The notes under the pieces are model-generated. The model was given only the letters and a program-made list of their open reading frames with translations, was not told the origin of the DNA and made no database searches. From assembly GCA_963706875.1 (NCBI GenBank), contig CAVPNW010000019.1, positions 1-64,000 of the forward strand: 64,000 nt of DNA, in the 5' to 3' direction. The position numbers and the translations under genes were made by a program. This DNA is from Prado023 sp963706875. Lineage in GTDB: Bacteria; Actinomycetota; Actinomycetes; S36-B12; CAIYMF01. Positions 1 to 9,130 of this stretch are shown in pieces (position 1 is the stretch's first letter; every line of letters starts with the position of its first letter).

Positions 1-1
1 G

Positions 2-759
2 CTGGGCGCGGAGATCACCGGCGACCCGGACAACCCGCAGATCATCCTCTCGGCCCGCGACCACATGGCCTGTCTCGGTGCCACCATCCCGGACATGGGC
101 GGGTCCTCGCTCTACGAGCTGTCGCTGGAGGCCACCAGCGTGTCGCCGCGGGACCCGAGTTCTGCCTGTACCTGCGTGGCCCGGATACCTGCACCAAGAC
201 CCGGCCGGTGGGCCGTGGAAGGGCTGGACCCGCTACGAGACGCTGGTCTCCCCCGACCCGGCGGGCGGTCGAGACCCGGACGTACCTGTACGGGCGTCGG
301 GACATGGACACCCAGCAGGTCGCCAAGGTCGGCTACCGGGACGTGAAGGTGCGGCCGGTCGCCTCACCGGTCTCGGTCGTCCTCGTCCGGGAGCCGGGCA
401 CGGGCCGCGATGTGCTGGATGCGGACCGCACCGTGTCCATCGGCTACGACCGCCTGAACCCGGCCAACTTCACGGTGTCGGGGTCCGGCACCGGCGTCCT
501 GGCCCTCACCGAGACCTACGCCCCGGGCTGGCGGCGGGTGGGTGCCAATGCCGAGCACACCTCGGTGCAGGGGTGGATGAATGCGTGGCCACTCGACGGG
601 GCCATCGACACGACGCTCGCCTACGCGCCGGCCCACCGAGCGCGCCTGGCGCTGTACCTGTTCCCGTTCGCTGCCGCCCTGGGAGCTGCCAGCATCGCGT
701 GGAGCGTCCGGCGCAGCCGCAGGCTCGCGGCCGCTGGGCGAACGGCGGTCGCGCAATGA
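2..759 (+). pseudogene. C-terminal part of a large membrane protein, frame-broken
   Basis: The left edge cuts this gene. Protein-like sequence runs in frame 2 to about 150 (SLYELSLEATSVS), moves to frame 1 (PEFCLYLRGPDTC), to frame 3 (GPWKGWTRYETLVSPD) and back to frame 1 from about 280 to the TGA at 757-759. The last part contains TETYAPGWRRVGAN and a terminal hydrophobic stretch (LALYLFPFAAALGAASIAW) followed by RRSRR. A GW-containing sugar-binding-like domain before a last membrane helix is typical of the C-termini of polytopic arabinofuranosyltransferase/mannosyltransferase-like proteins; that assignment is an inference. At least three frame changes within 300 bases mean either a decaying gene or base-calling errors. 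Confidence 0.5.
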
Positions 760-777
760 GCGCCCGGCGGATCCTCG

Positions 778-1740
778 GTGTCCCTGCTCAGCGCAGGTGC
801 GATCATCGCCGCCGTCCTGCTGGGGCTGCGCGCCTGCGAGGACCCCGCCCCCACGACGGTGCGGGCGATCGCGGTCGGGGGCATGGTCTGCGACCCCGCG
901 GACCCACAGTTCAACGCGGGGCAGGGCACCGCTCGGGGCTGCCAGCACCGAGCCGCCTCCGACGCAGCCGTCGCCCTGAACCCCGACGCCCTGCTCGGGC
1001 TCGGCGACTACCAGTTCGAGGTTCCCGCGGCGGCGTCCTACCGGGATCACTACGACACGTCCTGGGGCCGGCTGCGGGACACGACCATCCCCGCGGTCGG
1101 CAACCAGGAGTACAAGGTCAAGAACGCCAACACCTTCCGGGGCTCCTTCGGCGACCGGGCGGGCCCCGAGACCGGCTACTGGGCCACCGACCTGGGCACC
1201 TGGCGGGTGATCGTCCTGAACTCGAACTGCACCACGGTGGAGGGTGGCTGCGCCGAGGGATCGCCCCAATGGCGCTGGCTGGACCGCGAGCTGTCCACCA
1301 ACCCGGCGCGCTGCACCGTCGCCCTGTGGCACCACCCCCGGTGGTCCAACGGCATTGCCGGAGCAGACGCGCGCACCGAGGACCTGGTGCGGCTCATGGC
1401 CAACCGCGGCGTCGACATCGGGCTGTCCGCCCACGAGGCGGACTACGAGCGCTTCCAGCCGATGGGCGGCGACGGGCGCAAGGACGACGGCGGGATCCGG
1501 ACGTTCGTCGTCGGCTCCGGGGGCCAAGCGGTCTACCAGCCCGGCGAGGGCGACGCGGCGTGGCGCAGCAGGCAGACCTCGGCGGGGTCGGAGCACTTCG
1601 ACGGCCGGCACCACGGGTTCCTCGAGCTGGTCCTGGCTCCTGGGTCCTACGAGTGGCGCTTCCATGCGGTGACCACCGGGGATCCCGGGGAGGACAACGG
1701 GGTCGGCGTCACCGACCAGGGATCGGCGGCCTGCACATGA
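778..1740 (+). CDS. Metallophosphoesterase-fold protein with degenerate active site
   Basis: 320 residues from a GTG. A hydrophobic N-terminal segment (about residues 3-19) suggests export or anchoring. The body follows the secreted calcineurin-like phosphoesterase family: VLNSNC, LWHHPRW and DYERF blocks are all present. The metal-ligand motifs are changed: the first Asp of the usual AVGD block is Gly35, GNHE reads GNQE (Gln110), and GHDHDYERF reads SAHEADYERF, so the second His is Ala221. Asp77, Asn109, His185 and His219 remain. Family membership is fairly clear; a classical two-metal phosphatase is doubtful. An ATG at 756 lies one frame off (MSARRILGV would join SLLSAGAII), so the true start may be there with a one-base indel. 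It follows the broken membrane gene with an ATGA-type overlap. Confidence 0.75.
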   Translation: MSLLSAGAIIAAVLLGLRACEDPAPTTVRAIAVGGMVCDPADPQFNAGQGTARGCQHRAASDAAVALNPDALLGLGDYQFEVPAAASYRDHYDTSWGRLRDTTIPAVGNQEYKVKNANTFRGSFGDRAGPETGYWATDLGTWRVIVLNSNCTTVEGGCAEGSPQWRWLDRELSTNPARCTVALWHHPRWSNGIAGADARTEDLVRLMANRGVDIGLSAHEADYERFQPMGGDGRKDDGGIRTFVVGSGGQAVYQPGEGDAAWRSRQTSAGSEHFDGRHHGFLELVLAPGSYEWRFHAVTTGDPGEDNGVGVTDQGSAACT

Positions 1741-1791
1741 GCAACGCGTCGGACCCGACACCCACAACGAACGGATGAGAGGCTACGCGCC

Positions 1792-2340
1792 ATGAAGGGT
1801 GTCATCTTCAACATCGTCGAGGAGACCGTACGAGCCGAGCATGGTGAGGACGCCTGGGACTCCCTGCTCGACGCAGCAGGTCTGGACGGGGCCTACACGT
1901 CGTTGGGCACCTACCCCGACCAGGACATGGCCGCCCTGGTCACGGCGGCCTGTGGAGCCCTCGGGGTCAGCCAGGAGGACCTGCTGCGCCACCTCGGCCG
2001 CCAGGGCTTCGGCCGACTCGCCGCCCGCAACGCGGAGCTCATGGGGGAGTTCCGCGACGCACGCTCCCTGCTGCTCGGCCTCAACTCCGTGATCCACCCC
2101 GAGGTGCGCAAGGTGTACCCGGGCGCAGACGTCCCCGTCTTTGAGGTCGTCTCCGGCGAGGCGGACCACATCAGCCTCTCGTATCGCTCCAAGCGGGGAC
2201 TGTGCCACTTCGCCGAGGGCCTGGCCCTCGGTGTCGGGGATGCCTTCGGGGAGACGCTCAGCGTGACCCAGCCCGTCTGCCAGCACGAGGGCGGCGACCA
2301 TTGCGAGCTGCTGTTCACCTGGCCCCCGGACGGCCCGTGA
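1792..2340 (+). CDS. H-NOX haem-nitric oxide/oxygen binding sensor
   Basis: 182 residues, the usual length for a stand-alone bacterial H-NOX. It begins MKGVIFNIVEE, the family's conserved start. The proximal haem ligand is His102 (LNSVIHPEVRKVYPG) and the haem-propionate motif YxSxR is Tyr131-Ser133-Arg135 (SYRSKRG). It would bind haem b in the cytoplasm and sense NO (or O2). GAGAGG lies upstream of the ATG. The last codons overlap the start of the kinase gene (GTGA at 2337-2340), which is the classical H-NOX/histidine-kinase operon arrangement. Ligand preference cannot be read reliably; no distal-pocket Tyr was identified. Confidence 0.93.
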   Translation: MKGVIFNIVEETVRAEHGEDAWDSLLDAAGLDGAYTSLGTYPDQDMAALVTAACGALGVSQEDLLRHLGRQGFGRLAARNAELMGEFRDARSLLLGLNSVIHPEVRKVYPGADVPVFEVVSGEADHISLSYRSKRGLCHFAEGLALGVGDAFGETLSVTQPVCQHEGGDHCELLFTWPPDGP

Positions 2341-4085
2341 GCGAGCAGCCCTCCGACGCGGATCTGCGCACGCAGCTGGTCCGCGTCCAGGCGCGCCTGG
2401 AGCGGGAGCGGGCCGCGCGGCGTGAGTCGGAGGACATCGCAGAAGCCACATTGCGGCGGCTCTACCTTCGGCAGGTGGAGCTGGACCTCCTGAGCCAGGT
2501 GACGTCCATCGCGAACAGCGCCCAGGAGTTCGAGCCCGCGTTTCGCGACGCGATGGTCCTCATCCGCAACGCCGGAGAATGGCAGGTCGGCCACTACTTC
2601 CTCCCCGCCCGGGACGACCCGACCGTCATGGTCAGCTCCGGGGTGTGGAACGGGGAACCCCATGACCCGTTCCTCCGAGAGTTGCGCTCGGCAACCAGCG
2701 GCATGCGATTCCCCCCAGGGCTGGGGATCCCCGGGACGGCATACCTCCACGGCGCCACCTGGGAGGAGGACATCGCCGAGTCACGCAACTTCCCGCGACA
2801 GAAGTGGCTCACCGGCGGATCGGCCTTCGCCTTCCCCATCCTCATCGGCGATGAGGTCGTGGCCGTCATGGAGTTCCTCCAGTCCAGCCCGCGGCCACCC
2901 CAACAGGGCCTGCTGGACATCGCCAACGTGATCGGGATCCAGCTCGGTCGGGTCGTCGAGCGCACCCGGGCGCGGGCCAGGGAGTCCGAGCACCGGACGT
3001 CCCTGCAGGACGCCGTCGAGCAGCGGACGGCCGACCTCATCGCGGCCCGCAACCGCGCCGAGGCGCAGTCCGACGCGCGCTCCACCCTGTTCTCCACCGT
3101 CAGCCACGACCTGCAGACGCCGCTCCACGCCGCGCTGTCAGACATCGATGCAGCCACCACCGCGCAGGATCCGGGCGAGCACCTGGCCCGGGCAGCGATC
3201 CACCTGACGGAGCTCGAGCAGCGGATCCGGGCACTGGTGGAGCTCGCTGGACCCGCGAACGCCACCGCCGACCACCCACGGGTCGTGGACCTCGGCCGGG
3301 TGCTCGACGACGTCGTCGCGGCCCATGACGCAACCATGCGCCAACGGGATGCCTCCTCGGAGGTGGTCGTCGTGTCCTCGACGTCCAACGAGGTCCTGGT
3401 GGATGTCGACCGGTTCCGGCGCATCGTGCACACCCTGCTGGCAGGACGCCTGATCGAACAGTCAACCGGGGCAGTGCGCGTCCGGCTTGAGGTGCGCGCC
3501 ACCTGGGCCGACCTCACCGTCGAGGAGCCCGACCCCGGAACAGAGGGAACGACGATGGCCCTCACCCGGCAACTCGTGGACTCCGCAGGCGGCGAGATCA
3601 CCGTGACCCCCCTGCCCGACCGGCGCCGCACGATCGCAGTGCGGATCCCCGTCGCCGTCCAGGGACGACACCGCCGGGGACTCGGCCGACGGGTCCTGCT
3701 GGTCGACGACATCGCCGTCACGCGTCAGATCAGCGCGGCGATGCTCACCCGGATCGGCGCTGAGGTCAGCACCGCGGAGAACGGGCTGGAGGCCCTTGAG
3801 GTGCTTCGGGGAACGGAGTTCGCCCTCGTCCTCATGGATCTGCGCATGCCGGTCATGGGAGGGATCGAAGCCTCGCGCCGGATCCGTGCCGGGGAGGCCG
3901 GGGCCGAGCGCAGCGACGTCCCTGTGGTCGCCCTCACCGCGCATTCGGCTGCCGGCGACGCGGACCGCAGCCTCCTGGCCGGGATGGACGCGCACCTCAC
4001 CAAGCCGTTCACGTTCGACGACCTGCGCTCCACCGTCCTGCTCTACGCACCCGAGCTGGCCGACGAGCCCCCGAGACCCGGGTAG
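2337..4085 (+). CDS. H-NOX-associated GAF hybrid histidine kinase, ATPase domain decayed
   Basis: 582 residues from a GTG overlapping the H-NOX stop. Order: coiled-coil (10-50), GAF domain (about 50-205), second coiled-coil (205-250), HisKA with SHDLQTPL (His257), an ATPase-like region (about 315-440) and a C-terminal receiver with acidic pair Asp456-457, phospho-acceptor Asp501 (LMDLRMPVMGG), Thr534 and Lys556. In the ATPase region the N box has no Asn (HTLLAGRLIEQST) and the usual DxGxG is EEPDPGTEG, so ATP binding is unlikely. The protein may act as a receiver-bearing adaptor or phosphatase controlled by H-NOX. Its 3' end overlaps the convergent kinase gene by 43 bases. Confidence 0.88.
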   Translation: MSEQPSDADLRTQLVRVQARLERERAARRESEDIAEATLRRLYLRQVELDLLSQVTSIANSAQEFEPAFRDAMVLIRNAGEWQVGHYFLPARDDPTVMVSSGVWNGEPHDPFLRELRSATSGMRFPPGLGIPGTAYLHGATWEEDIAESRNFPRQKWLTGGSAFAFPILIGDEVVAVMEFLQSSPRPPQQGLLDIANVIGIQLGRVVERTRARARESEHRTSLQDAVEQRTADLIAARNRAEAQSDARSTLFSTVSHDLQTPLHAALSDIDAATTAQDPGEHLARAAIHLTELEQRIRALVELAGPANATADHPRVVDLGRVLDDVVAAHDATMRQRDASSEVVVVSSTSNEVLVDVDRFRRIVHTLLAGRLIEQSTGAVRVRLEVRATWADLTVEEPDPGTEGTTMALTRQLVDSAGGEITVTPLPDRRRTIAVRIPVAVQGRHRRGLGRRVLLVDDIAVTRQISAAMLTRIGAEVSTAENGLEALEVLRGTEFALVLMDLRMPVMGGIEASRRIRAGEAGAERSDVPVVALTAHSAAGDADRSLLAGMDAHLTKPFTFDDLRSTVLLYAPELADEPPRPG

Positions 4086-6331
4086 CCCGCGTCCCGGAAC
4101 TCCGCCAGCCACTGCGCAACACGGAACGCCTCGGAGTGCAGGGCGTCGACCATCGGGGTCAGGTCACCCCCGCTGGGCGTACCCGCACGCGACTGGGCTG
4201 CCGTGACGGCCTCGAGATCGCGACACAGGTCAGACAGCGTCCCTGCGCCGAGCATCCGCGAGGAGGACTTCAGGGAGTGGGCCTCGTCACGCAGGACCTC
4301 GAAGCGCTCGTCGGTGAGGGCCCCAGCCATCACGTCCAACCGTCCCGGGAGCTCCTCGAGGTAGATGTCGAGCGTGTCGATCACAACCGCCGCCTCGCCG
4401 ATGTCCTCGACCAGGCCCTGGAGCACCGCGACGTCCACCGCGGGCGACCCGCCGGCCTGAGCGAGTGTCCCCGCCTGCGGGGTCGCCAGCACCTTCGCGA
4501 TGGCACGGCTCAGCTCGGCGCTCGTGACCGGCTTCAGGACGTGACCGGAGAAGCCACTGGACGGGCGCAGCGTCGGGTCAGAGCGGGCATCTGCGGTGAG
4601 GGCCAGGATCGGCGGGCACCGATCGGCCGGCAGCCGGTGCCGGATCGTCTCGACCGCCTCGATGCCACCCATGACCGGCATCGACAGGTCCATGAGGACG
4701 ACGTCGAACCGGTCGGCGGCAAGCGCCTCCACCGCCTCGAGCCCGGTGCCCACAGCCACGACCTCGGCCTGGAGCCGGGCGAGCATCTCCGAGATGATCC
4801 GTCGGTTGCTCGGCTCATCCTCGGCGAGCAGGACCCGGGTGCCGAACGGCAGCAGTCCGGCACGCACAGGCGCGACGTCGGAGGCCACCCACTCGTCACG
4901 CAGGGCAGCCATCAACCTCTCCCTTGTCCACGGCAGCGCCAGGGCCGTGCCCGCCAACGGAGGGCAGGTGGCCAGGGCCGCGGGGACGAGAATCAGCTGC
5001 CGCCGGCCGGCGGGCGGGGGCGGGACCCTCTGGGCGTCGGACACGCTACTGGCGACGACCACCTCGAGCGTCACCTCCGGGTCGTCGGCCTGGCGCGAGA
5101 CCTCGATCCCCCCACGCTCCAGGGCTGCGGCCACCACGGGGACGGCGCGACGGTGCCCGGTGATGTGGGCCCGGATTCCGCTGATGGTCGGGCGGTGCGC
5201 GGGGCCGGCCACGGCGTCCGGGATCCTCACGGTGAATGTGCTCCCCAGACCGAGACGGCTCCCAACGTCGATGCTCCCGCCCAGCGCGGCCGTGAGCTTG
5301 TTGGCAATGGCCAGCCCGAGTCCCGCGCCCCCGAACTCGCGGTTGACGACCGCGCCGCCCTGGACGTACTGCTCGAAGGCCCGGTCGACGACCTCGGGCG
5401 CCATGCCCGGGCCGGTGTCCGAGACCCTGATGAGGAGGTCTGATCCCTCACGATCAGCCAGGATCGACACAGCCCCGGACGGGCTGAACTTCACAGCGTT
5501 GGAGACCAGGTTGAGCAACACCTGGCGGAGGCGTCCAGGATCGGTGCGCACCATGTCGGGGACCGCGACCGTGACACCGGCGATCAGCGGAAGGGACTTG
5601 GCCTGGGCGATGGGACCGACCATCCCTGCGACGTCCTCGACCACGTCGCAGATGCTCGTCTCCTCGATGCTGAGCTCCAGCCGACCGGCATCGGCCCGGG
5701 AGAGGTCCAGGAGGTCATCGAGCATGGCCGTCATGGCCGCCGCCGAGCTCTGGACGCTTTCCACCAGCTCCCGGGTCCGGTAGTCCAGGGGTTGCTGCAG
5801 GAGGATGTCGACCATGCCGACGATCCCGACCACGGGGGTACGCACGTCGTGGCTGATCGTTGCCAGGAGCTCGCTGCGGGCCTCTGCCTCGGACTGCGCC
5901 TCCCGGCGAGCAGTGTCCGACGCCGTGACATCGCGGTAGATCCACGCGGCCTCGCCGCGGGTCTCATCGACGGGGACCATCAGGAAGTCGCGTTCGAGGA
6001 CGCGCCCATCGGTCAGCTCGAGCCGGTCACCTACAACAGGCTCGCGGGCGTCGAGGACCTCATGGACGCGGGCCAGGAAGGAATCGACGTCACCCCAGAG
6101 CGGCGCGAGCTGGATGGCTGCCTCCTCGCAGTCGGCCCCGACGAGCGCCGCGGGCGGGGCCGGGATGCCGAACATGTCGCAGAACGCCTGGTTCGTCTGC
6201 GACACCTTCCGGTCCACGGTCTCGAGGAGGACGGCGATCGGGAAATGCTCGACAATCAACGACAGACGACGCTCCAGCAGGGCTTGGGTCATGTTCTGCA
6301 CGGCGCCATCCTGACTCAGCCTGGGCCTCAA
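4043..6331 (-). CDS. PAS/HisKA/HATPase/REC/HPt hybrid histidine kinase
   Basis: 762 residues, an unorthodox phosphorelay kinase with no membrane helix seen. PAS about 20-140; HisKA with SHDVRTPVVG (His161); intact HATPase with N box NAVKFSP (Asn278), DTGPGM (Asp305) and GGAGLGLAI; a degenerate receiver-like stretch (380-475); receiver with LLAEDEP and Asp548 (LMDLSMPVMGG); C-terminal HPt with HSLKSSSRMLGA (His685). It lies convergent to the H-NOX kinase and has the catalytic ATPase and HPt which that kinase lacks, so a shared phosphorelay is plausible. The start is 6331, or the ATG at 6292 (MTQALLERR). No output DNA-binding protein lies next to it. Confidence 0.9.
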   Translation of the reverse strand: MRPRLSQDGAVQNMTQALLERRLSLIVEHFPIAVLLETVDRKVSQTNQAFCDMFGIPAPPAALVGADCEEAAIQLAPLWGDVDSFLARVHEVLDAREPVVGDRLELTDGRVLERDFLMVPVDETRGEAAWIYRDVTASDTARREAQSEAEARSELLATISHDVRTPVVGIVGMVDILLQQPLDYRTRELVESVQSSAAAMTAMLDDLLDLSRADAGRLELSIEETSICDVVEDVAGMVGPIAQAKSLPLIAGVTVAVPDMVRTDPGRLRQVLLNLVSNAVKFSPSGAVSILADREGSDLLIRVSDTGPGMAPEVVDRAFEQYVQGGAVVNREFGGAGLGLAIANKLTAALGGSIDVGSRLGLGSTFTVRIPDAVAGPAHRPTISGIRAHITGHRRAVPVVAAALERGGIEVSRQADDPEVTLEVVVASSVSDAQRVPPPPAGRRQLILVPAALATCPPLAGTALALPWTRERLMAALRDEWVASDVAPVRAGLLPFGTRVLLAEDEPSNRRIISEMLARLQAEVVAVGTGLEAVEALAADRFDVVLMDLSMPVMGGIEAVETIRHRLPADRCPPILALTADARSDPTLRPSSGFSGHVLKPVTSAELSRAIAKVLATPQAGTLAQAGGSPAVDVAVLQGLVEDIGEAAVVIDTLDIYLEELPGRLDVMAGALTDERFEVLRDEAHSLKSSSRMLGAGTLSDLCRDLEAVTAAQSRAGTPSGGDLTPMVDALHSEAFRVAQWLAEFRDAGYPGLGGSSASSGA

Positions 6332-6401
6332 CGCCCAGCGTATGGCGGTGGTCCTCGGCCTGAATCGGGACGGCTCCCCGCCGACAAGCGTGAAGAGCCA
6401 C

Positions 6402-6948
6402 TCAAGGGCGCGGGGCCTGGTGCGTGTCCGTTGCGGTCGCGGCTTCGTCGCGGCGGTAGTGGCGGATCAGGGTGATCACTCGGGCGATTGACTCGACGAG
6501 GAGGAAGGCCAGGAGGGTCGCGATGATGGCGCGGAAGATGTCGCCCTCGGGCAGCAGGTCGCGCTCGGCGACGAGCTTGATGACGACCAGCAGGCCGAGG
6601 GCCACGAATGATTCCACGCTGTAGCGCAGGATGACGCCCTTGTGCTGGGGGACCGCAGCCACATAGGTGGACCGCGCTCGGTAGGCGCCGAACGCGTACC
6701 CGGCGATGCCGCCGGCGACGGCGACGATCGCGTGCAGAGGGCTGCGCTCGAGGTCGGTCAGCAACAGCGACCCGACGACCACGATCGCGACCAGCGGTTC
6801 CAGCATCTGCATGCGCAGGGTGCGGAAGCGCTCGTTGCTCTGCAGCTGGAACGCTCGGGTCGGACTTGATCGCACGGGTGCCCTCCCGGCTCTCCCGCGC
6901 GATCAGCACGAGCAGGACCAGGATGATCAGGGACGAGGTGTACTCCAT
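6402..6948 (-). CDS. Small integral membrane protein of unknown function (frame change near 6860)
   Basis: Two overlapping frames read as one protein. From the ATG at 6948: MEYTSSLIILVLLVLIARE, one helix. From about 6875 in another frame: RAFQLQSNERFRTLRMQML followed by three hydrophobic segments (EPLVAIVVVGSLLL, AIVAVAGGIAGYAFGA, FRAIIATLLAFLLVESIA). A one-base difference between 6850 and 6875 would join them into a four-helix protein of about 180 residues. The downstream frame can also start by itself at a GTG (6875, 157 residues). No family recognised. Confidence 0.55.
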
Positions 6949-7022
6949 GCGGCGGCTAGCTCCTTGCGAACGAAGCGGGTGATGACGAAGGGGCCGGTGA
7001 GTCCGAACGTCCGGCGGATGCG

Positions 7023-7844
7023 CTACAGGGTCTGAACCCGGGTCCGGGTCACCGCGGTCCTGCGGTCACTGCGCACGACGATGATCGCGGCGATCACGGC
7101 GCTCACGAAGACCAGGACCTGGATGCCCAGGTTCACGACGGTGAGGGTGCCCGAAGGCGGCGGCAGGAACACCGACATGTCCCACAGGCCGTGCGCGATC
7201 ATGCCCACCACCAGGAGCCCACGCACCCGGCGGAACAGGTACAGGACGACCCCGGCAGCCGAGGCCTGGATGCACTGGAAGAGCACGCCACCCACCGGGG
7301 ATCCCACGACGAGATTGGTCAGGTGGAAGAACCCGAACCACACCGACGAGATCAGCATGACCCACGCCTCCGGACGCAGGTTTGTGCGCAGGCTGCGCAG
7401 GATGATGCCGCGGAACAGGGTCTCCTCGGTGAAGCCGACCAGCACACCGGCGGCCACGATCGCCAGGAGCAGATCGGTGGGGGTGTTGGCCCAGTCGGCG
7501 ACGGCGACGTGCGCCACGATCCCCACGACGAAGATCGCGACGGGCACCCACAGGAAGCCGGACCAGGGCAGGCGGGCGGGATCCTTGAACACGAAGTCCC
7601 AGCGCGCCCACAGCACGAAGGCGATGAGCACCAGGGCCCCGCCGATCAGGGGGATCACCGCGGTCCGGAAGGCGTTGCTACCAGTCGCGAACCAGTCGGC
7701 GTAGTCGATCCCCGCGGTCGCCGCGAGCCCGATGAACACCACGACGTACGCGACGAAGACCCCGACCGCGACGGGCACGGACGGGGCAACCCGCCACGTC
7801 GCGGAGGGCTCGGTCGCGGTTGGGTCCGCAGCACTTGTGGTCAT
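7023..7844 (-). CDS. CPBP-family intramembrane metalloprotease
   Basis: 273 residues from the ATG at 7844. Eight or so hydrophobic segments carry the CPBP (CAAX protease/bacteriocin-processing, Abi) motifs: FTEETLFRG (Glu140, Glu141, Arg145), FGFFHLTN (His174) and a later IAHGLWD. It would be an inner-membrane glutamic-type protease; the substrate is unknown. An in-frame extension to 7958 exists but has no family similarity. The gene is not closely linked to a bacteriocin or prenylation gene. Confidence 0.88.
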   Translation of the reverse strand: MTTSAADPTATEPSATWRVAPSVPVAVGVFVAYVVVFIGLAATAGIDYADWFATGSNAFRTAVIPLIGGALVLIAFVLWARWDFVFKDPARLPWSGFLWVPVAIFVVGIVAHVAVADWANTPTDLLLAIVAAGVLVGFTEETLFRGIILRSLRTNLRPEAWVMLISSVWFGFFHLTNLVVGSPVGGVLFQCIQASAAGVVLYLFRRVRGLLVVGMIAHGLWDMSVFLPPPSGTLTVVNLGIQVLVFVSAVIAAIIVVRSDRRTAVTRTRVQTL

Positions 7845-8066
7845 TGGGGAAACTCCCATCGGGACGGAGGTCACGCGCAACCGGCCCGAGAAGGCTAACC
7901 GCAGTGCAATGGCCCTGCTGGCAATCCAGGTGCTGTAACGGTTACTCCGCCCCTCCACAGCCTGTTGCTCGAGCGTGTGACACCGCAGATCACTTGCAGA
8001 TCAGGCCGGATCGGTGGTGTGGTGCGGGCTGAGTTGGGCCAGGCCAGGTGCCCCACGACTCTCGCC

Positions 8067-8335
8067 GCGTCCTTCTGGGCGGTGTGCAGCGCCCGGGTGA
8101 CTCAGCATGGCCCTCAACGGGAGGGCTGGCCAGGCCGTCGCCAGTCACATTGGGTGACCAATCGAGCCCCGGAACACCCCAAACCGACAGATTGGCGGTC
8201 AATCCAGCCTCGGGCATGGGCCGACCCGGCCTCGGTCACGCTGGGTGAGTTGAGCCGGGCGAGCGGCCGCCACGGTGATGTGCATCGAAGTGGAGTACCG
8301 CTGAGCTGCTGTTGACAGTCCTTCGCGGCTACTAG
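8067..8335 (+). repeat. Family A dispersed repeat, copy A1 (full length)
   Basis: About 270 non-coding bases between the CPBP gene and the 3' end of lysE. It starts GCGTCCTTCTGGGCGGTGTG and ends TCCTTCGCGGCTACTAGG. The 5' half matches copy A4 (32765) closely, and the 3' half matches copy A7 (46560-46704) almost base for base. GGGCG...CGCCC near the start can pair. The rest of the 7845-8446 gap shows nothing else. Confidence 0.8.
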
Positions 8336-8446
8336 GAAGGGGCGCCCGATTCTGGTCGTCCGCGGGCTACCTTCACTGGGCGCGCACGATTCGAGCGAGC
8401 GGATTCCCGGGCGGTGGAGGGGGTCGGGCCTCAGCCCCGACTGACG

Positions 8447-9061
8447 TTACGTGCCGCGTAGCAGTCCGACAGCGAGAACGACCATCACCAGGGCGATGCC
8501 GGCGTCGAGCACTCGCCATGCTGCTGGACGAGCGAAGACTGGTCGCAGGAGGCGTGCTCCTGCCCCCAATGCTGAGAACCATACGAGGCTGCCGACCGCC
8601 GCGCCTGCGCCGAAGTGCCAGCGCAGGTCGCCGTGGGTTGCGGCCACCGAGCCGAGAAGGATCACTGTGTCGAGGTAGACGTGCGGGTTGAGCCAGGTCA
8701 GCGCTGACGCGGTGAGAACGGTCGATAGGAGCGGCGTCTGGTGGGCCGCGCCTGCGGTCAATGCTCCGGCTGGCCGTAGAGCGCGCCGCGCGGCAAGGAC
8801 GCCGTACCCGAGCAGGAAGGCCGACCCGGCCCAGCGGATCAGCGTCACCGCCTCGGGAGCTGCGGTGATCAGCGCCCCGGTGCCCGCGATCCCGGCCGCG
8901 ATGAGGATCAGGTCCGACAGCGCGCACACGGCCACGACCGGGACGACGTGTTCACTGCGCAGTCCTTGACGCAGGACGAAGGCGTTCTGCGCCCCGATGG
9001 CCACGATCAACGCCAGGCCGAGGCCGAGGCCGGAGACAGCGGCCAGCAGTGGGGAGGACAC
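8447..9061 (-). CDS. lysE: LysE/ArgO-family basic amino acid exporter
   Basis: 204 residues from the GTG at 9061 (or 213 from the ATG at 9088). GLGLALIVAIGAQNAFVLRQGL is the conserved N-terminal helix of the LysE/ArgO branch, and LNPHVYLDTVILLG is the second family block; six membrane helices follow the usual pattern. It would export L-lysine and/or L-arginine across the cytoplasmic membrane. It is divergent to the LysG/ArgP-type regulator, as in corynebacteria. The longer in-frame extension to 9511 lies opposite the regulator and is not coding. Confidence 0.9.
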   Translation of the reverse strand: MSSPLLAAVSGLGLGLALIVAIGAQNAFVLRQGLRSEHVVPVVAVCALSDLILIAAGIAGTGALITAAPEAVTLIRWAGSAFLLGYGVLAARRALRPAGALTAGAAHQTPLLSTVLTASALTWLNPHVYLDTVILLGSVAATHGDLRWHFGAGAAVGSLVWFSALGAGARLLRPVFARPAAWRVLDAGIALVMVVLAVGLLRGT

Positions 9062-9130
9062 GCATTGATCGTCCTTGGTGAAGCACATGAAGTCCAGCGA
9101 AGGATTCTTCATCAGCATTAGGGTGGCTAC
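9062..9130. promoter_or_regulatory. lysE-lysG divergent control region
   Basis: 69 bases between the two start codons, AT-richer than the surroundings (GAAGGATTCTTCATCAGCAT). Both promoters and the LysG operator must lie here. The precise operator was not resolved. Confidence 0.55.

Noticed and set aside
364..1767. Minus-strand frame of 467 codons over the phosphoesterase gene
   Set aside because: It is a GC-driven shadow of the plus-strand gene.
8048..8248. Open frame through repeat A1 as a small protein
   Set aside because: The corresponding frame in A4 and A7 is interrupted and the changes between copies do not favour synonymous sites; treated as non-coding.
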